DNA from: Rhizomys pruinosus
Lineage: Eukaryota > Chordata > Mammalia > Rodentia > Spalacidae
Length of the DNA: 64,000 bases
Assembly (NCBI GenBank): GCA_009823505.1
Contig: VZQC01006732.1
Coordinates: 738,171-802,170 of the forward strand
Direction: 5' to 3'
Below the pieces are notes generated by a model. It was not told the origin of the DNA. It did not search any database and saw nothing but the letters and a program-made list of their open reading frames with translations. A program made the translations under genes and the position numbers. This document shows positions 21,621 to 32,770 of this stretch, piece by piece; within the stretch, counting starts at the first letter, position 1; each line of letters starts with the position of its first letter.

Positions 21621-23319
21621 GACCCTGACCTCTCAGACTGAACTTCACCATATGCTGAGCTCTCAGTGTTCAAAGATAAGTGATCCCCATCCCCAGCTAC
21701 TAGGCCCAAATTTCCCTTGCTAGTCTAGTTCTTGAAACCAACAGTAAGGGGTCTCCAGACTCTGAACATTTGGCCCCAAATTCTCCCTCTGTCCAGCTAC
21801 TGGTGCCTACAGGAAAGTGGCAACACTTCTGTAGTAACAGGTAAATAGCTCCAGACAAACCATCAGCAATCAGGCCCACACATTTACTCACCTGACTTAA
21901 CCCCAGATGTGCAAGTCCCAGTGCAGAAACAAAAGCAAGCCAAGGGAACGCGTCCCCTCCAACAATTACTAATTCCATAATAATGGACCTCAATGAGAAG
22001 GACCTCGAAGAACTTCCAGATAAAGAATTCAAAAGAATTATTATAACTATGTTCATCAACTCAAAGACAGGAATATGCTCAAAGAGAACAAAAGGAAAGA
22101 GAAATAAGGAAGTCAATGCAAGATATAAAGCCAGACTTCGATAAATTATTGGAAAAAAGCCAAATTGAAATGATATCAGAAATGAAAAACTCAATATGAC
22201 AAATAAAAATATCAGTGGAAAGCCTCATCAACAGGCCGTATCATGTGTAAAACAGAGTATCAGAGCTGGAAGACAGGGTGGAGGAATCAGGTCACTCAGT
22301 ACAGATCAATGATAAATGTATAAAAATATGTGAACAGAACATAGGAGAGCTTTGTAACACCATGTAAGGACTTACTCTTCAGATTATGAGCACAGAAGAA
22401 GAATACCATATTAAGGACATAGAGAATATTTTCAATAAAATTATGGAAGAAAAATTTCCAAACAAGAGGCCTTCAAAACACCAAATAGGACCAGAAAATA
22501 AACTCCGCATGACATGTTATATTAAAACATTAAAAATATAGAGAACTGAAAGCTTCAAGTCACTTATAAAAGCAGGCCCATTAGAATAACACCTGGTTAT
22601 TCAATAAAAACTTGAAAGCCAGAAGGCCCTGGAATGATATATTTGAAGTCCTGAGAGATCAAAAGTGTCAACCCAGACCATTATATTCAGCAAAACTATC
22701 AAGTAAAATTGAAGGAGAAATGTAAACTTTCTATAATAGAAACAAATTAAAGTGGTTTATTACTAGTAAACCATCTCTACAAAAGATATAGGAAGGAATA
22801 CTTCAGTCTACAAAGAAGGAGAAGCATACCCAAGAGGTCACAAGGAATAAATAAGCAATACCAGGACAGTTAGAAAAAAAGATAATAGAAAACCTACAAT
22901 GGAACAAAATGACAGAACTTAATGCACATCTTTCAATAATAGCTCTGAATGTTAACCATCTCAATTTCCCAATAAAGAGACACAGATTAGCAGATTAGAT
23001 CAGAAAATAGGATCCATTTTTTTGCTGCCTCCAATAAACACTTCGACATCAAACCACTTTGGGGTGAAACGATGGAAGAAGGCATTCCAAGTAGATCTAG
23101 AAAACAAGCAAAGTAGACTTCAAATTGAAATTATTCAAAATAAATAAGGAAGGTCATTACTTCATAACCATCAAAAGACCACTCCATCAAGAGGCCAGGA
23201 CCAAATGGATTTACTACAAAAATCTACCAGAACTTTGAATAAGAACTAACATCAATATTACTCAAAAGCTTTTGACATGTTTCACCCTCCTTTCACGAAA
23301 AAAGTCATGGAGACTTAGG

Positions 23320-23411
23320 GATTGAGGAAGCACATCTCAACATATATAGGATTGAGGAAGCACATCTCTCCAGCCCCATATATAGAGTTATATATATGGG
23401 GCTGGAGAGAT
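23320..23411 (+). repeat. Tandem repeat and B2-derived inverted repeat, copy B
   Basis: In this copy the inverted repeat is perfect over 21 bases: ATCTCTCCAGCCCC at 23364 pairs with GGGGCTGGAGAGAT ending 23411, and the TATATA flanks also pair around GAGT. The 30-bp tandem unit GATTGAGGAAGCACATCTC precedes it. Presence in both copies shows it predates the duplication. Confidence 0.88.
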
Positions 23412-23640
23412 AGATGGCTTAGTGGTTAAGAGCACCAACTGCTCTTGCAGTGGACCTGGGTTCAATTTTCAGCACCACATGGAGGCTAACAACCATCCAT
23501 AACTCCACTTCCAAGGGATCCAATTCCTCCTTCAGACATGTGAGGGCATTGCATGACACAGGTGCACTTACATATGTGCCAGCAATACACTCATACATAT
23601 AAAATAAAAATAATAAAATATGTATAAAGTAAATGTTATA
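23397..23640 (+). repeat. B2-class SINE, copy B
   Basis: GGGGCTGGAGAGATAGATGG start, A-rich end, and GTTATATAT on both sides. Confidence 0.87.
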
Positions 23641-24195
23641 TATGACAAAACTATAGCTGACATCAGGCAAAATAGAGAAAAACTCAGAGTTCTTACTAAA
23701 ATCAGGAACAAGTCATGTCTGTCCCCTCTCCTCCTTTTCAACACAATGCTTAAAGTCTTAGAGCAGAATGACATGGAAAAAAAATTAAGGTATCTTCATT
23801 TGCTGATGATATCATTCTTTACATAAGAAAGACCCTAGAGAATCCACCTTAAACCTCTAAGAACTGATAAACAATTTGAGCAAAGTGGCAGGATACAAAA
23901 TTAACACACATAAATCTGCCTATCTACATACTAATGACAAACTGAAAAGAAGTCAGGGAAACAATCCCATTCACAATAGCTACAAAGGCATCAAATAACT
24001 GGGAATAAACCTAACCAAGGAAATTAAAGACCACTACAATGAAACATGTAAGACTCTGACGAAAACCTGAAGAATACACTAGAAGATAGAAAAACATCCA
24101 TGAACGTGGATTAGCAGAATTAACTTGTGAAAATGGGCACTCTACAAAAAGCAATATACTGATTCATTGAAATTCCAATAAAAATTCCAATGCCA

Positions 24196-24341
24196 GGCTG
24201 GGTGTAGTGGCACACACCTGTAACCCCAGCACTTGGGAAGCAAAGGCAGGTGGATCTCTGTGAGTTCAAGGCCAGCCTGGTCTACATAGCAAGCTCCAGG
24301 CCAGCTGGGACTAAAGGAGACCCTACCTCAAAAAAACAAAA
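24196..24341 (+). repeat. B1 SINE in old L1, copy B
   Basis: Flanked by AATTCCAATG on both sides, as in copy A at 14442-14586. Confidence 0.92.
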
Positions 24342-24573
24342 TTCCAATGACATAATTCACAGATATAGGAAAAATAATTCACAAGTTTGTATGCAGGCGC
24401 AAAAGACCAAGGATAGCCAAAGCAATTCTGAACAAAAAGACTACATTTGGAGGTATGACCATACCTGATTTTAAGTTACATATAGAGCCATAGCAATAAA
24501 CACAGCATAGTACTTGCATAAAAACAGACAAAGAAATCAATGGGGGAGATCTCCCAAGACCACCTGAAGCACA

Positions 24574-24580
24574 GGTAAGA
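24574..24580 (+). promoter_or_regulatory. Splice donor in L1 5' UTR, copy B
   Basis: GCACAG|GTAAGA, cut after 24574. It is identical to the copy A donor and to the end of the 5' piece in the element at 58766. Confidence 0.7.
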
Positions 24581-24645
24581 GCTGGGTGCTTCAGCCAGGA
24601 GGATTATTTGATTGGATTTCCTTGTCTTTGTTGATCTTTGGCTTG

Positions 24646-24722
24646 ATTGGCTGGTGTAGCTGTGGGGGCGGAGTTATCCTCCCAGCTGGTATAAAAGATG
24701 GGTTTGTGTGAGTCTTGAGATC
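24646..24722 (+). promoter_or_regulatory. L1 monomer promoter, copy B: CCAAT, GC and TATA boxes
   Basis: ATTGG lies at 24646-24650, GGGGCGGAG at 24665-24673, and TATAAAAG at 24690-24697. The next monomer begins GGAGATCTCT at 24723, 33 bp after the first T of the TATA box. The L1 elements in this window begin at that same monomer position, so the TATA box is placed to set the transcript start there. Confidence 0.75.
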
Positions 24723-25029
24723 GGAGATCTCTCAAGACCACCTGAAGCACAGGTACCCCCCACCCCCACCAACTGGAATTACCAAAGGAAGGAGTACCCA
24801 AGTGGATTCTTTGGAGAAACTTCAGAAGAGAAAGGGAGGAGTGAGTTGGACTTCCAATAGAAAGCCTAGAACTTAGAGAAGTCAACACTCCATAAGCAGG
24901 AGTAAAGGAGAAAAACAAATCAATCAAACAAACAACGAAGGCATCTGAAGGAGACAAGCAAAGCAAGCCCTCAACACAGTGAAGAGACATTTGGGACTCA
25001 CATTGGAATACAGGCAAGGAGAAGCCCAT

Positions 25030-26170
25030 ATGCCAGGAACACAAACAAGAGACAACATGGGAAAGAGGCAGGAAAATCCCACATCAAGCTCTACCAACCC
25101 TGTGGAAGATTCCTACAGTGGGATCCTCTGGGGATGGCCCAAGACACAGATAACAGAAGTACAATTGTGAACATACTTAAAGAACTACAAGATTATAAAG
25201 AGCAAATCAAAGAACTAAGAAAAGAGAATGAAGAACTCAAAAAGGACCTAGAGAGAGAGAATGACAAACTCCAGAAGGAAGTAGAAACACTGAAATGATC
25301 CCATGGTGAAAAAGATAAGGAAACCAACCAGTGAAGCAAAGAGCTACAGGAAGAGATTGAGAAACTCCAAAAGGAAGTAGAAATACTAAAGAAATCAGAA
25401 GAGGAAATGAAAAAGGAAATCAAACACTCATCCAATCAAGAGGAAAGAAATGGAAAAAGCCTCAGAAGCAGAATGGAGGAAGCAGAACAAAGAATATCAG
25501 ACCTGGAAGATAACACAGAACAACTAAAAACCTCAAGGAAAGATTATGAAAATAAAAAATACACAAAAGTGGAAACAACCAGGAACTGTGGGACTACTAT
25601 GAAAGACCAAACTCCCATCATAGGAATAGAGGAAAGGAGAGAATCCCTGAGAATGTATTGATCAGATTAATCATCTATATAACAGAATATAGATTAAAAC
25701 TTCCCCAAAACTAAAAAAAGACAAACCAATACAAATACAAGAAGCCACTAGAACTCCAACAGACAAGATCAGAAAAGAAATTCATCCATGCCACATCATA
25801 GTTAAAATGCTAGACAACCCAAAACAAAGACAAAATAATTAAAGCCACAAGAGAAAACAACAAGTGACCTATAAGGGGAAACCTATCAGAATTACAACTG
25901 ACTTCTCAACGCAAATATGAAAGCAAGAAAAACTGGAGCAAAGCATTCCCATTGTTAACACAGATGCCAACCCAGGTTACTATATCCAGCAAAAAATGTC
26001 GATTATAATTGAAGGAGAGAGAAAAACTTCCATGACATAAACGAAGATGAAAGAATACATGTCCGGAAAACCACACCTTTCAAAGAATACTTGAAGCAAT
26101 TCAAAGGGCAAGAAGAAAGAGCAACCATCCCCAGGCACCTAGAAAGAGAAATCAATAAAAGTATAACTGA
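25030..26170 (+). pseudogene. L1 ORF1, broken, copy B
   Basis: It starts MPGTQTRDNMGKRQENP. A K/E-rich coiled-coil segment lies near 25190-25560. The RNA-binding and C-terminal parts follow to a stop near 26170, 27 bp before ORF2. Several frameshifts are present. One in-frame TGA near 25298 (GAAATGATCCC) lies in otherwise coherent coiled-coil coding and is changed in copy A. Confidence 0.75.
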
Positions 26171-26684
26171 AAAGTAGAAAAAAAACCCAAACCAACATGG
26201 ATAATAAGCAAAAGGAAGCAACACAAACCTATCAGTTATAACTTTAAATATTAATGGATTAATTTCCCCATCAAAAGCATAGACTGGGAGATTGGATTAG
26301 AAACAGAACCATCATATGCTGTCTACAGAAAACATTCTTACCTTCAAGACAGGACCACCTTAAAGTGAAGGATGGAAAAAAAAATATTCCAAGCATGATA
26401 CTAAAAGAAGCAGGTTTTGCTATTTTAATATGAGACAAAATAGACTTCAAAGTAAAAGAAATCAGAAGAGACAAAGAAGGCCATTACATTTTTTATCAAA
26501 GGAACAATTCACCAGAAGATTTAAACAATTATGTATATATATGCCTAAAACTCGGGTGCACCAAGCTTTATAAGACAATTCTCCAGGACACAAGTCACAC
26601 ACTAACCCAATCACTCATAGTAGGGGACTTCAATACCCCACTGAGTCCTTTGGATAGGTCAACAGGACAAAGAATAAACAGAGA

Positions 26685-26833
26685 GGCTGGGAGTGGTGGC
26701 ACACGCCTTTAATCCTAGGACTCAAGAGGCAGAGGCAGGTGGATCTTTGTAAGTTCAAGGCCAGCCAGGTCCTACAGAGTGAGTTGCAGGGCTGGGGCTA
26801 CAGGAGACCCTGTCCTCAAAAAGACAAAAAAAG
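26685..26833 (+). repeat. B1 SINE inside L1 ORF2, copy B
   Basis: GGCTGGGAGTGGTGGCACAC, with AAGAATAAACAGAG and AAGAATAAACACAGAG as target duplication. Confidence 0.9.
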
Positions 26834-26938
26834 AATAAACACAGAGACATCTGAACTGAATGATATGATACACAAATGGACCTCATAGACCTCTACCAAA
26901 TATTCCACCCTGATAACAGAGAATACACTTTCTACTCA

Positions 26939-26940
26939 GC
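26939..26940 (+). promoter_or_regulatory. Splice acceptor in L1 ORF2, copy B
   Basis: CACTTTCTACTCAG|CACCCC, cut after 26939 (copy A: after 17228). This is the acceptor that fits the join in the element at 58766. The pyrimidine tract is moderate. Confidence 0.6.
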
Positions 26941-28608
26941 ACCCCATGGAACATTCTCCAAAAATTGACCACATACTGGGACACAAGAAAACACTCCACA
27001 AATACAAAAAGATTGAAATAATTTCATGCATTCTAAGACCACAGTGCAATAAAGCTCAACACAACACCAGGATAAGCCCTACTGCCTACAAGAACACATG
27101 GAGACTAAACAACACACTATTGAATAATGAATGGGTCAAGGAAGAGATCAAGAAAGAATAAAAGCATTCTTGGAACTGAATGACAATGAAAATACAACAC
27201 AACAAACTTATGGGATACCTTAAAAGCAGTCCTAAGAGGGAAGTTTATAGTCCTAGGGGCCTACATTAGAAAAACAGAAGAGCACAATGAAAGATCGACA
27301 CGGCAGCTAAAAACACTTGAGAGGCAACAACAGGTGAACCCTAAACGCAACAGACAGAAGAAATAACAAAAATCAGAGCAGAAATCAAATGAAATAGAAT
27401 CAAAGAAAACAATACAAAAAAAATCATGAATCCAAAAAGTTGGTTCTTTGAAAGAATAAAACAAGATAGACAGACCTCTAGCCCAGTTAACCAAAAAAAG
27501 AGGACAACTCCAAATCAATACAATCTGTGATAGAAAAGGGAAGTATCACAACAGACAAGGAAAAGATCCGAAAATCATACGGCAAACTTAAAAACCTATA
27601 CTCTACCTCAGGTTTGAAAACCTAGAAGAAATGGATAAATATCTGAAATCCTGGGAATCACCAAAGCTCGGCCAAGAAGAGATCAGCAGCTTAAACAGAC
27701 CCACTAATAACATGAAGAAATTGAAGATGTAATAAGAAGCCTCCTAATAATAAAAGCCCAGGCCCAGAGGTTTCAGCAGAATTCTATAAAACATTTCAAA
27801 AAGACCTACAACCATTATTTCTGAAACTGTTTAGAAGATACAAACAGAGGGAATTCTCCCAAATTCCTTCTATGAAGCCAGACATCCACTCTATTACCAA
27901 AACCAGGCAAAGATACAACTAAAAAGGAGAATTATAGACCCATCCCCCTAATGAACACAAATGCCAAAATTTTAAACAGAGATACGGCAAATCACATACA
28001 GACCCACATCAATAAGATCATCCCTCATGACCACAGTGGATTCATACCAGAGATGCAGGGATGGTTCAACAACAAAAATCAATAAATATCATCAAACACA
28101 TAAATGGAATCAAAGACAAAAACCACACCATCAACTCAGTTGATGCTGAAAAAGCATTTGACAAAATCCAGCATCGCTTCATGCTAAAGTCCTAGAAGGA
28201 ATTGGATTGGAGGGATCATCCTCAATGTAACAAAGCCATATACATGAAACCCACAGCCAATATCATCCTAAATGGTAGAAAATGACAGAACATTCCTTTA
28301 AAGGTAGGAACTGAAAAGCTGCCTCCTGTCACCACGCCTCTTCAAATATAGTGCTTGAAACAACTCGCTAGAGCAATAAGCAAGAAAAGGAAATTAAAAG
28401 GAGTACTAATTGGAAAAGAGGAAGTCAAGCTATCCTATTTGCTATTTGCTGATGATATGATTGTTTACTAAGTGGATGCAAAAAACTCCACCAGAAATAC
28501 TCTAGAAAGGATTGAACAGCTTCAGCAAAGTGACAGGATACAAAATTAACCTAAAAAAAACAATGGCATTTCTTTACACCAAGAACAAGCAACTGGAGAA
28601 AGAATAAA

Positions 28609-29215
28609 TTGGATTATTTACTTTCTTAATGTCTTAGTTTTTTTTGGGGGGGGGTTCTTTATATATTTGAGATGCTAAGCTTCTGTCAGAAGAATAGCTA
28701 GCAAAAGTTTCCTTCCATTCTGAGGACTGACTATTCATTCACTTCACAGTTTCTTTTGCTATACTGAGACATTTTAGTTTCATCAGATCCCATTTATTGA
28801 TTGTTGTCTTATTTTCTCTCCTTCCAGAGTCATATTCAAAAAGTCTACAAGTTGATGCATGTTGCCTAATGTTTTCTCTAGCAGTTTCAAAGTATCAGGC
28901 CTTGTTTTGAAGTCCTTGATAAAATTGGAGTTGAGTTTTGTGCATGAGAGATAAAGAGATAGTTTCATTTTTCTTCATGTTGACATCCAGTTTTCTTAGC
29001 ACCATTTTTTGAACATCTTGTCTTTTTTCCATGCCTCCCCACCACGATGGACTCTAATTCCATTGAACTGTCAAATAAACTCTTCCTTTTATAAGCCCCC
29101 TTGGTTTTAGCACATCAACAGAAAAGTGACTAATATAGCATCTTTGTCAAAAATCTGACAACTATATTTGCCCAGACTCAGATCTAGGTTCTCAGTTCTA
29201 TTCCATTGTATTATA
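28609..29215 (-). repeat. L1 ORF2 C-terminal fragment, antisense, interrupted
   Basis: GTTCTTTATATATTTGAGAT, CAAAAGTTTCCTTCCATTCT and CATTTATTGATTGTTGTC are the reversed ORF2 C-terminus. Another repeat is inserted at 29021-29142, after which TCTTTGTCAAAAATCTGAC resumes the L1. It abuts the sense L1 of copy B at 28608. Confidence 0.75.
29021..29142 (+). repeat. Rodent repeat 3' end, same family as 53690-53997
   Basis: GACTCTAATTCCATTGAACTG, CAAATAAACTCTTCCTTTTA and the end CAGAAAAGTGACTAATATAG match the 3' end of the repeat at 53900-53995. It splits an antisense L1. Confidence 0.65.
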
Positions 29216-29260
29216 TATATAATATATAATATAATATATATATATTATAGATATATTTGT
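29213..29260. repeat. (TA)n-rich simple repeat
   Basis: TATATATAATATATAATATAA-type sequence over about 48 bp. Confidence 0.85.
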
Positions 29261-29261
29261 T

Positions 29262-29458
29262 GTAAAAGATGATGTTTGTACTAATTCAAATCTAGACCCG
29301 TGTCTCCTACCCTGCCCCCCCACCCCACCAGAGCTCATGCATTCTGCCAAACATGCTTTTCATCTCTTTCTCAGTCTTTCTCAAAATTCTCCATGTGGAA
29401 GATGATTGTTTTGAGCAGAAGTTCACCATTTCAATCAGTTCTTTGATGCAGTCCTTTC

Positions 29459-29490
<32 letters not shown>

Positions 29491-30022
29491 CCAATATGCA
29501 TCACTCCCAACTACTTGGACAAAAGCTCAAGGGACTGTGCACAAGAAATACTTACAATTAGGTAATTAGCACTAGCATCCACGGATGAGGGATAGCATTC
29601 GTCATTTGTTTTTCTGGGACTGTGTTACTTCACTCAGCATGATATCTTCCAGCTCCAGCCATTTTCCTGCAAAGCTCATGATGTTATCTTTCTTTCCTGC
29701 TGCATAGAACTCCATTGTGTAGATGTACCACATTTTCTCTATCCATTTGTCAGTTGAGGGGCATTTGGGTTGGTACCATGCCCCAGTACATGCACTTCAG
29801 CTGGTCTCAGGAGATACAGATCTCAAGACTCACACAACCCTACCTTTTATACCAGCTGGGAGGATAACTCCACCCCCACAGCCACAAAAGCCAATTAAGC
29901 CAAAGACAACTGGATTAACTGATTAACTAGATTAAGTCAATCAACAATCAGCCTTGCTGAAGCACCCAGCTCCTACCTACCTACCTGTGCTTGCTTCAGC
30001 TGGTCTCAGGAGATCTCAGATC
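29262..30022 (-). mobile_element. Mini-L1: 5' UTR joined directly to 3' UTR, antisense
   Basis: On the minus strand it begins at about 30022 with the L1 5' UTR, including one whole monomer with a TATA box at 29843-29851 and a GC-like box. A second monomer start follows. At about 29787/29786 it passes straight into the L1 3' UTR (GGTACCAACCCAAATGCCCC). All of ORF1 and nearly all of ORF2 are missing. The join falls where CAG of the donor and the 3' UTR acceptor of the intact element (61786|61787) would meet, allowing for a few extra bases. A (TTG)n tract lies at 29461-29489. Confidence 0.75.
29461..29489. repeat. (TTG)n microsatellite in L1 3' UTR
   Basis: About nine TTG units. On the L1 sense strand this is (CAA)n. 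The asparagine-rich minus frame across it is an artefact. Confidence 0.9.
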
Positions 30023-30064
30023 CACAGTCAGTGCTCTTAACCACTAGGCCATCTCTCCAGCCCC
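30023..30064 (-). repeat. B2 5' stub fused to the L1 5' end
   Basis: CAGTGCTCTTAACCACTAGG and CCATCTCTCCAGCCCC are the first 40 bases of a B2, reversed. The body of the B2 is absent. On the minus strand the B2 head runs directly into the L1 5' UTR, in the same orientation. Confidence 0.8.
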
Positions 30065-30065
30065 A

Positions 30066-32515
30066 GGAACTTTTTTACAAAATTGGTGGGAGTATAAATT
30101 AGACCATCTACTTTTGGAATCAGGCTGGAGGTTCCAAAAATTTAGAAATAGTTCTGGCATAATGATCCAACTCCACCATCCTTGAGCATATAGCCAACAG
30201 ACTTTATATCTTACCATAGAGTCACTTGTACTTGCATGTTCATTGCTGCTCTGTTCACAATAGCTAAGAAATGGGCTCAACCTAGATGTCCATCAACAGA
30301 TAAATGGATAAGAAAATGTGGAATATTACTCAGCTGTAAAGAAAAATGAGATCATGAGTTTTTCAGGTAAATAGATAAAACTGAGAAAAATTATATTGAG
30401 TGAGGTACCACAACCTCAGAAAGACAGATGTTGCATGTTCTCTGTTTTGTTTTGTTTTTTAAATAGTTTTTAAATTTTATTTATTTTTTTATGTGTATGA
30501 GTGTACTGCCTGCATGCAGGTTTGTGCACCTGTGTCGTGCAATGTTGTAGAGGTCAGAAGAGGGTGTCAGACTCCTCTGGAACTGGAGTTAAAGACAGTT
30601 CTCAGCCACCATGTGGGTGCTGGGATCAAACCCAGGTCCTCTGCAAGAGCAGTTGGGACTCTAAACTGCTGAGCCATCTCTCCATCCCCTGCATGTTCTC
30701 TTTTATGTGAAGATTCTAGCATCAAATTTTTGTTTTGTTAGTGTAACTTATAGTGCAAAGGGAAGCCAGGAAACCAGAAAAGGGTCTTTTTTTTTTGGGG
30801 GGGGGAGACACATTAAAAGAAGTGGCATAGTAGAGTAGAGGCAAAAAGAAAGTAGTGAGGTGGAATATCAAGAACAGAAAGGTGTGAGCAGGGTTGGGTG
30901 TGAAAGTAGAGGGAAATCAGAAGGTGAAAGGGAGAGTTATCTCAAGTGAAGGGTGTACAGACTGCCCCACACCCAATTTAAAAACAAATTTGGGGGATAT
31001 AGGAACAAATTTTAAATGAAAGAAGGGGAGAATAGTGATAAAGGATTAATTGAGGATGGGGCAGAAGGGTAGGAAGAGGAGGGAGGAAGGACTGGGTTAA
31101 CCGAAACTAAGGATCTTGGGAAAAGCCTTAAGAAAACCCACTAATTAGTAAGCTAATTTCAAGTTACAACTTAAAAATATTTAAAGTCCTACAGAAAAAT
31201 ACACACACAATAAAGACACGGGTGCACGTGTATAACTGAAGGCTATATAACAAAAACCACAATACCAGGCAGGGGAAACTTCCCTTCAAGTTGTTGGTGA
31301 ATGTAGTCCAAGAGACCAAAAATAACACAGGATTGCCACAACATTTGATTGCCTACCACAACTTGAAAGTAAGACCCTACATGTTTGGGACACAGGACTT
31401 GGAGAAATGGAGCTGGAACTGACTTAGAAGCCTCCTTCCTGAAGACCAGCTCTCATGGTATCAGAGATGCCATATATACTGCCAAGGGAGAAAAGCAATC
31501 AATGGTCCTAGCCAGCCTTGGAGCTTAATAAAAAACAATGGCTAGCTCAAGAAACTATTGATATTGGTACAGTTGTGGCTCTTTTACCCTAGGGGTAATC
31601 AACAGGTGTCTAATTAGAATGAAGGCTCAATAAATGGAAGGGAACTCATATGTGGTACTCTAAACATAGTCAAACGCACATGGTTGGAGGGGTCATAGAC
31701 GCTAGAGTAAAATCTGCTTTGGCTACATGCCTAGAGCAATGTCGTTTCTTACATTATTCTAAATATGCATCCTCATCTCACCCTTCATGAAAGAAGCTTC
31801 TTTTTGTAACAGATGGAGATGATTACAGAGTTGCAGAACCAGTCAAACATAAAAGTATGTGAGAGACCCTGACCCTAAGTGACACATCTTCATTGCAATT
31901 TCTACATTGTAGAATGAAAGTATCTCTTATTTCTCACCAGAGAAGTTTCCTTATGCAGGAGATAGTGATAAACACAGAAATCCACAACTGGCCAATGTGC
32001 AGAGAACAAGAACTCGAAGAGTGCTTCTCCTTGAATAAGACACATTTCAAACCTCTACTTCCCAAGCCTCAGGGATCATTGTAGACGAGAAAGCAGAAAG
32101 ACTGTAAGGCCCAGAGGGGTGAATGACCACAAGGAAAGAGTCGTCCAGACAGCTTCACTCATAGGAACTCTCGGCAACAGTGACAGCATGCACACACATC
32201 CCATACAACTTGAAATCAGACAAAATCCCAACCTTGACATGGGGATGTGGATAAGAAACCCAACCTTACCTAAGAAACTTTTGACAATTAATGGCTGTTG
32301 AGAAGAAGAAAGATACTGCCTTACAGGAATGGGACTCTTGGTGGGCCCCGTGGATGGACCCATGCTGAAGGGTATTTGGGGATACAAATCAGACTCTATA
32401 GTCCATTAAATTGAGTTGGGGACATTGTTGGGAGGTGTGGATAGGTGAGGAGAGCTAAATACCATCAAACTGTATTGTAAGAAAAATCACAAAAATTCAA
32501 TAAAAACACACAAAA
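30066..32515 (+). repeat. Old L1: end of ORF2 and long 3' UTR, sense
   Basis: It begins with the ORF2 end (GGTGGGAGTATAAATTAGAC, then ATTACTCAGCTGTAAAGAA). It continues through a 3' UTR of about 2 kb to ACAAAAATTCAATAAAAAC near 32500. The 3' UTR layout resembles Lx-type rodent L1. A B2 is inserted at 30443. It may be the 3' part of the old L1 seen at 21706-24540. Confidence 0.65.
30443..30688 (-). repeat. B2-class SINE, antisense
   Basis: It runs from a T-rich tail through GTGCACCTGTGTCGTGCAAT and GGTCCTCTGCAAGAGCAGTT to GAGCCATCTCTCCATCCC. The flanks TGCATGTTCTCT occur on both sides. Confidence 0.92.
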
Positions 32516-32770
32516 AGCAAAGAAACCAACAATAAATATATAAAAGTAAAATCATTTTTAAAAATGAAAGGCTTTGAATGAAATTACCCTGCAGGAGCGA
32601 ATGACATTGTTTCTGAAGATATGGGTTATTAAGGGGAACTTGCAGTATAAGGTGTGGTAACTTCCCTATGAATTATTGATCAGAAGTCACAGTGACCTCC
32701 AAAACAACACAGGCTGCTGCCATCACCCTAGGTTACTCATCACAGCTACATGGTAGTTTTTGGTGAAGAT
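32516..32770. other. Unassigned, probably repeat-derived
   Basis: The sequence lies between two rodent repeats. I cannot place it in a family. Confidence 0.3.

Larger units (their letters stand above)
21706..24540 (+). repeat. Old L1, copy B, interrupted
   Basis: It corresponds to 11950-14790. ORF1-like sequence lies from about 21985, the endonuclease start near 22945, and FADD-type RT near 23805. The B2 at 23397 and B1 at 24196 are nested, and the younger L1 starts at 24545. The 164-codon minus-strand frame over 21700-22194 is the antisense of ORF1 and is not a gene. Confidence 0.75.
18507..28193 (+). repeat. Copy B of the ~10-kb duplication
   Basis: It repeats 8156-18505 element by element and then runs on into the remainder of L1 ORF2 (GTCCTAGAAGGAATTGG), which copy A lacks. 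It is shorter by the 776-bp segment at 10855-11630 and longer by an expanded AAAG tract. Confidence 0.9.
24545..28608 (+). mobile_element. Younger L1, copy B, 5' complete, 3' truncated
   Basis: The 5' UTR begins GGAGATCTCCCAAGACCACC. A second monomer start lies at 24723. ORF1 starts at ATG 25030 and ORF2 at ATG 26197. Sequence runs past the N-equivalent point into the catalytic palm (FADD region near 28450) and stops at 28608, where antisense L1 sequence begins. Small indels break both ORFs. Compared with the 58766 element, many indels here are private to this copy. It would be a recently active family if base errors are discounted. Confidence 0.9.
26197..28608 (+). pseudogene. L1 ORF2, broken and 3'-truncated, copy B
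   Basis: The start is ATGGATAATAAGCAAAAGG. The endonuclease N-terminus (TLNING) is near 26240, and a B1 is inserted at 26685. The RT linker and fingers lie at 27430-28100. The palm sequence TTTGCTGATGATATG (FADDM) is near 28447, so the catalytic Asp pair is intact in the nucleotide sequence. The thumb and Cys-rich C-terminus are missing. Frames are interrupted by indels. Confidence 0.8.
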
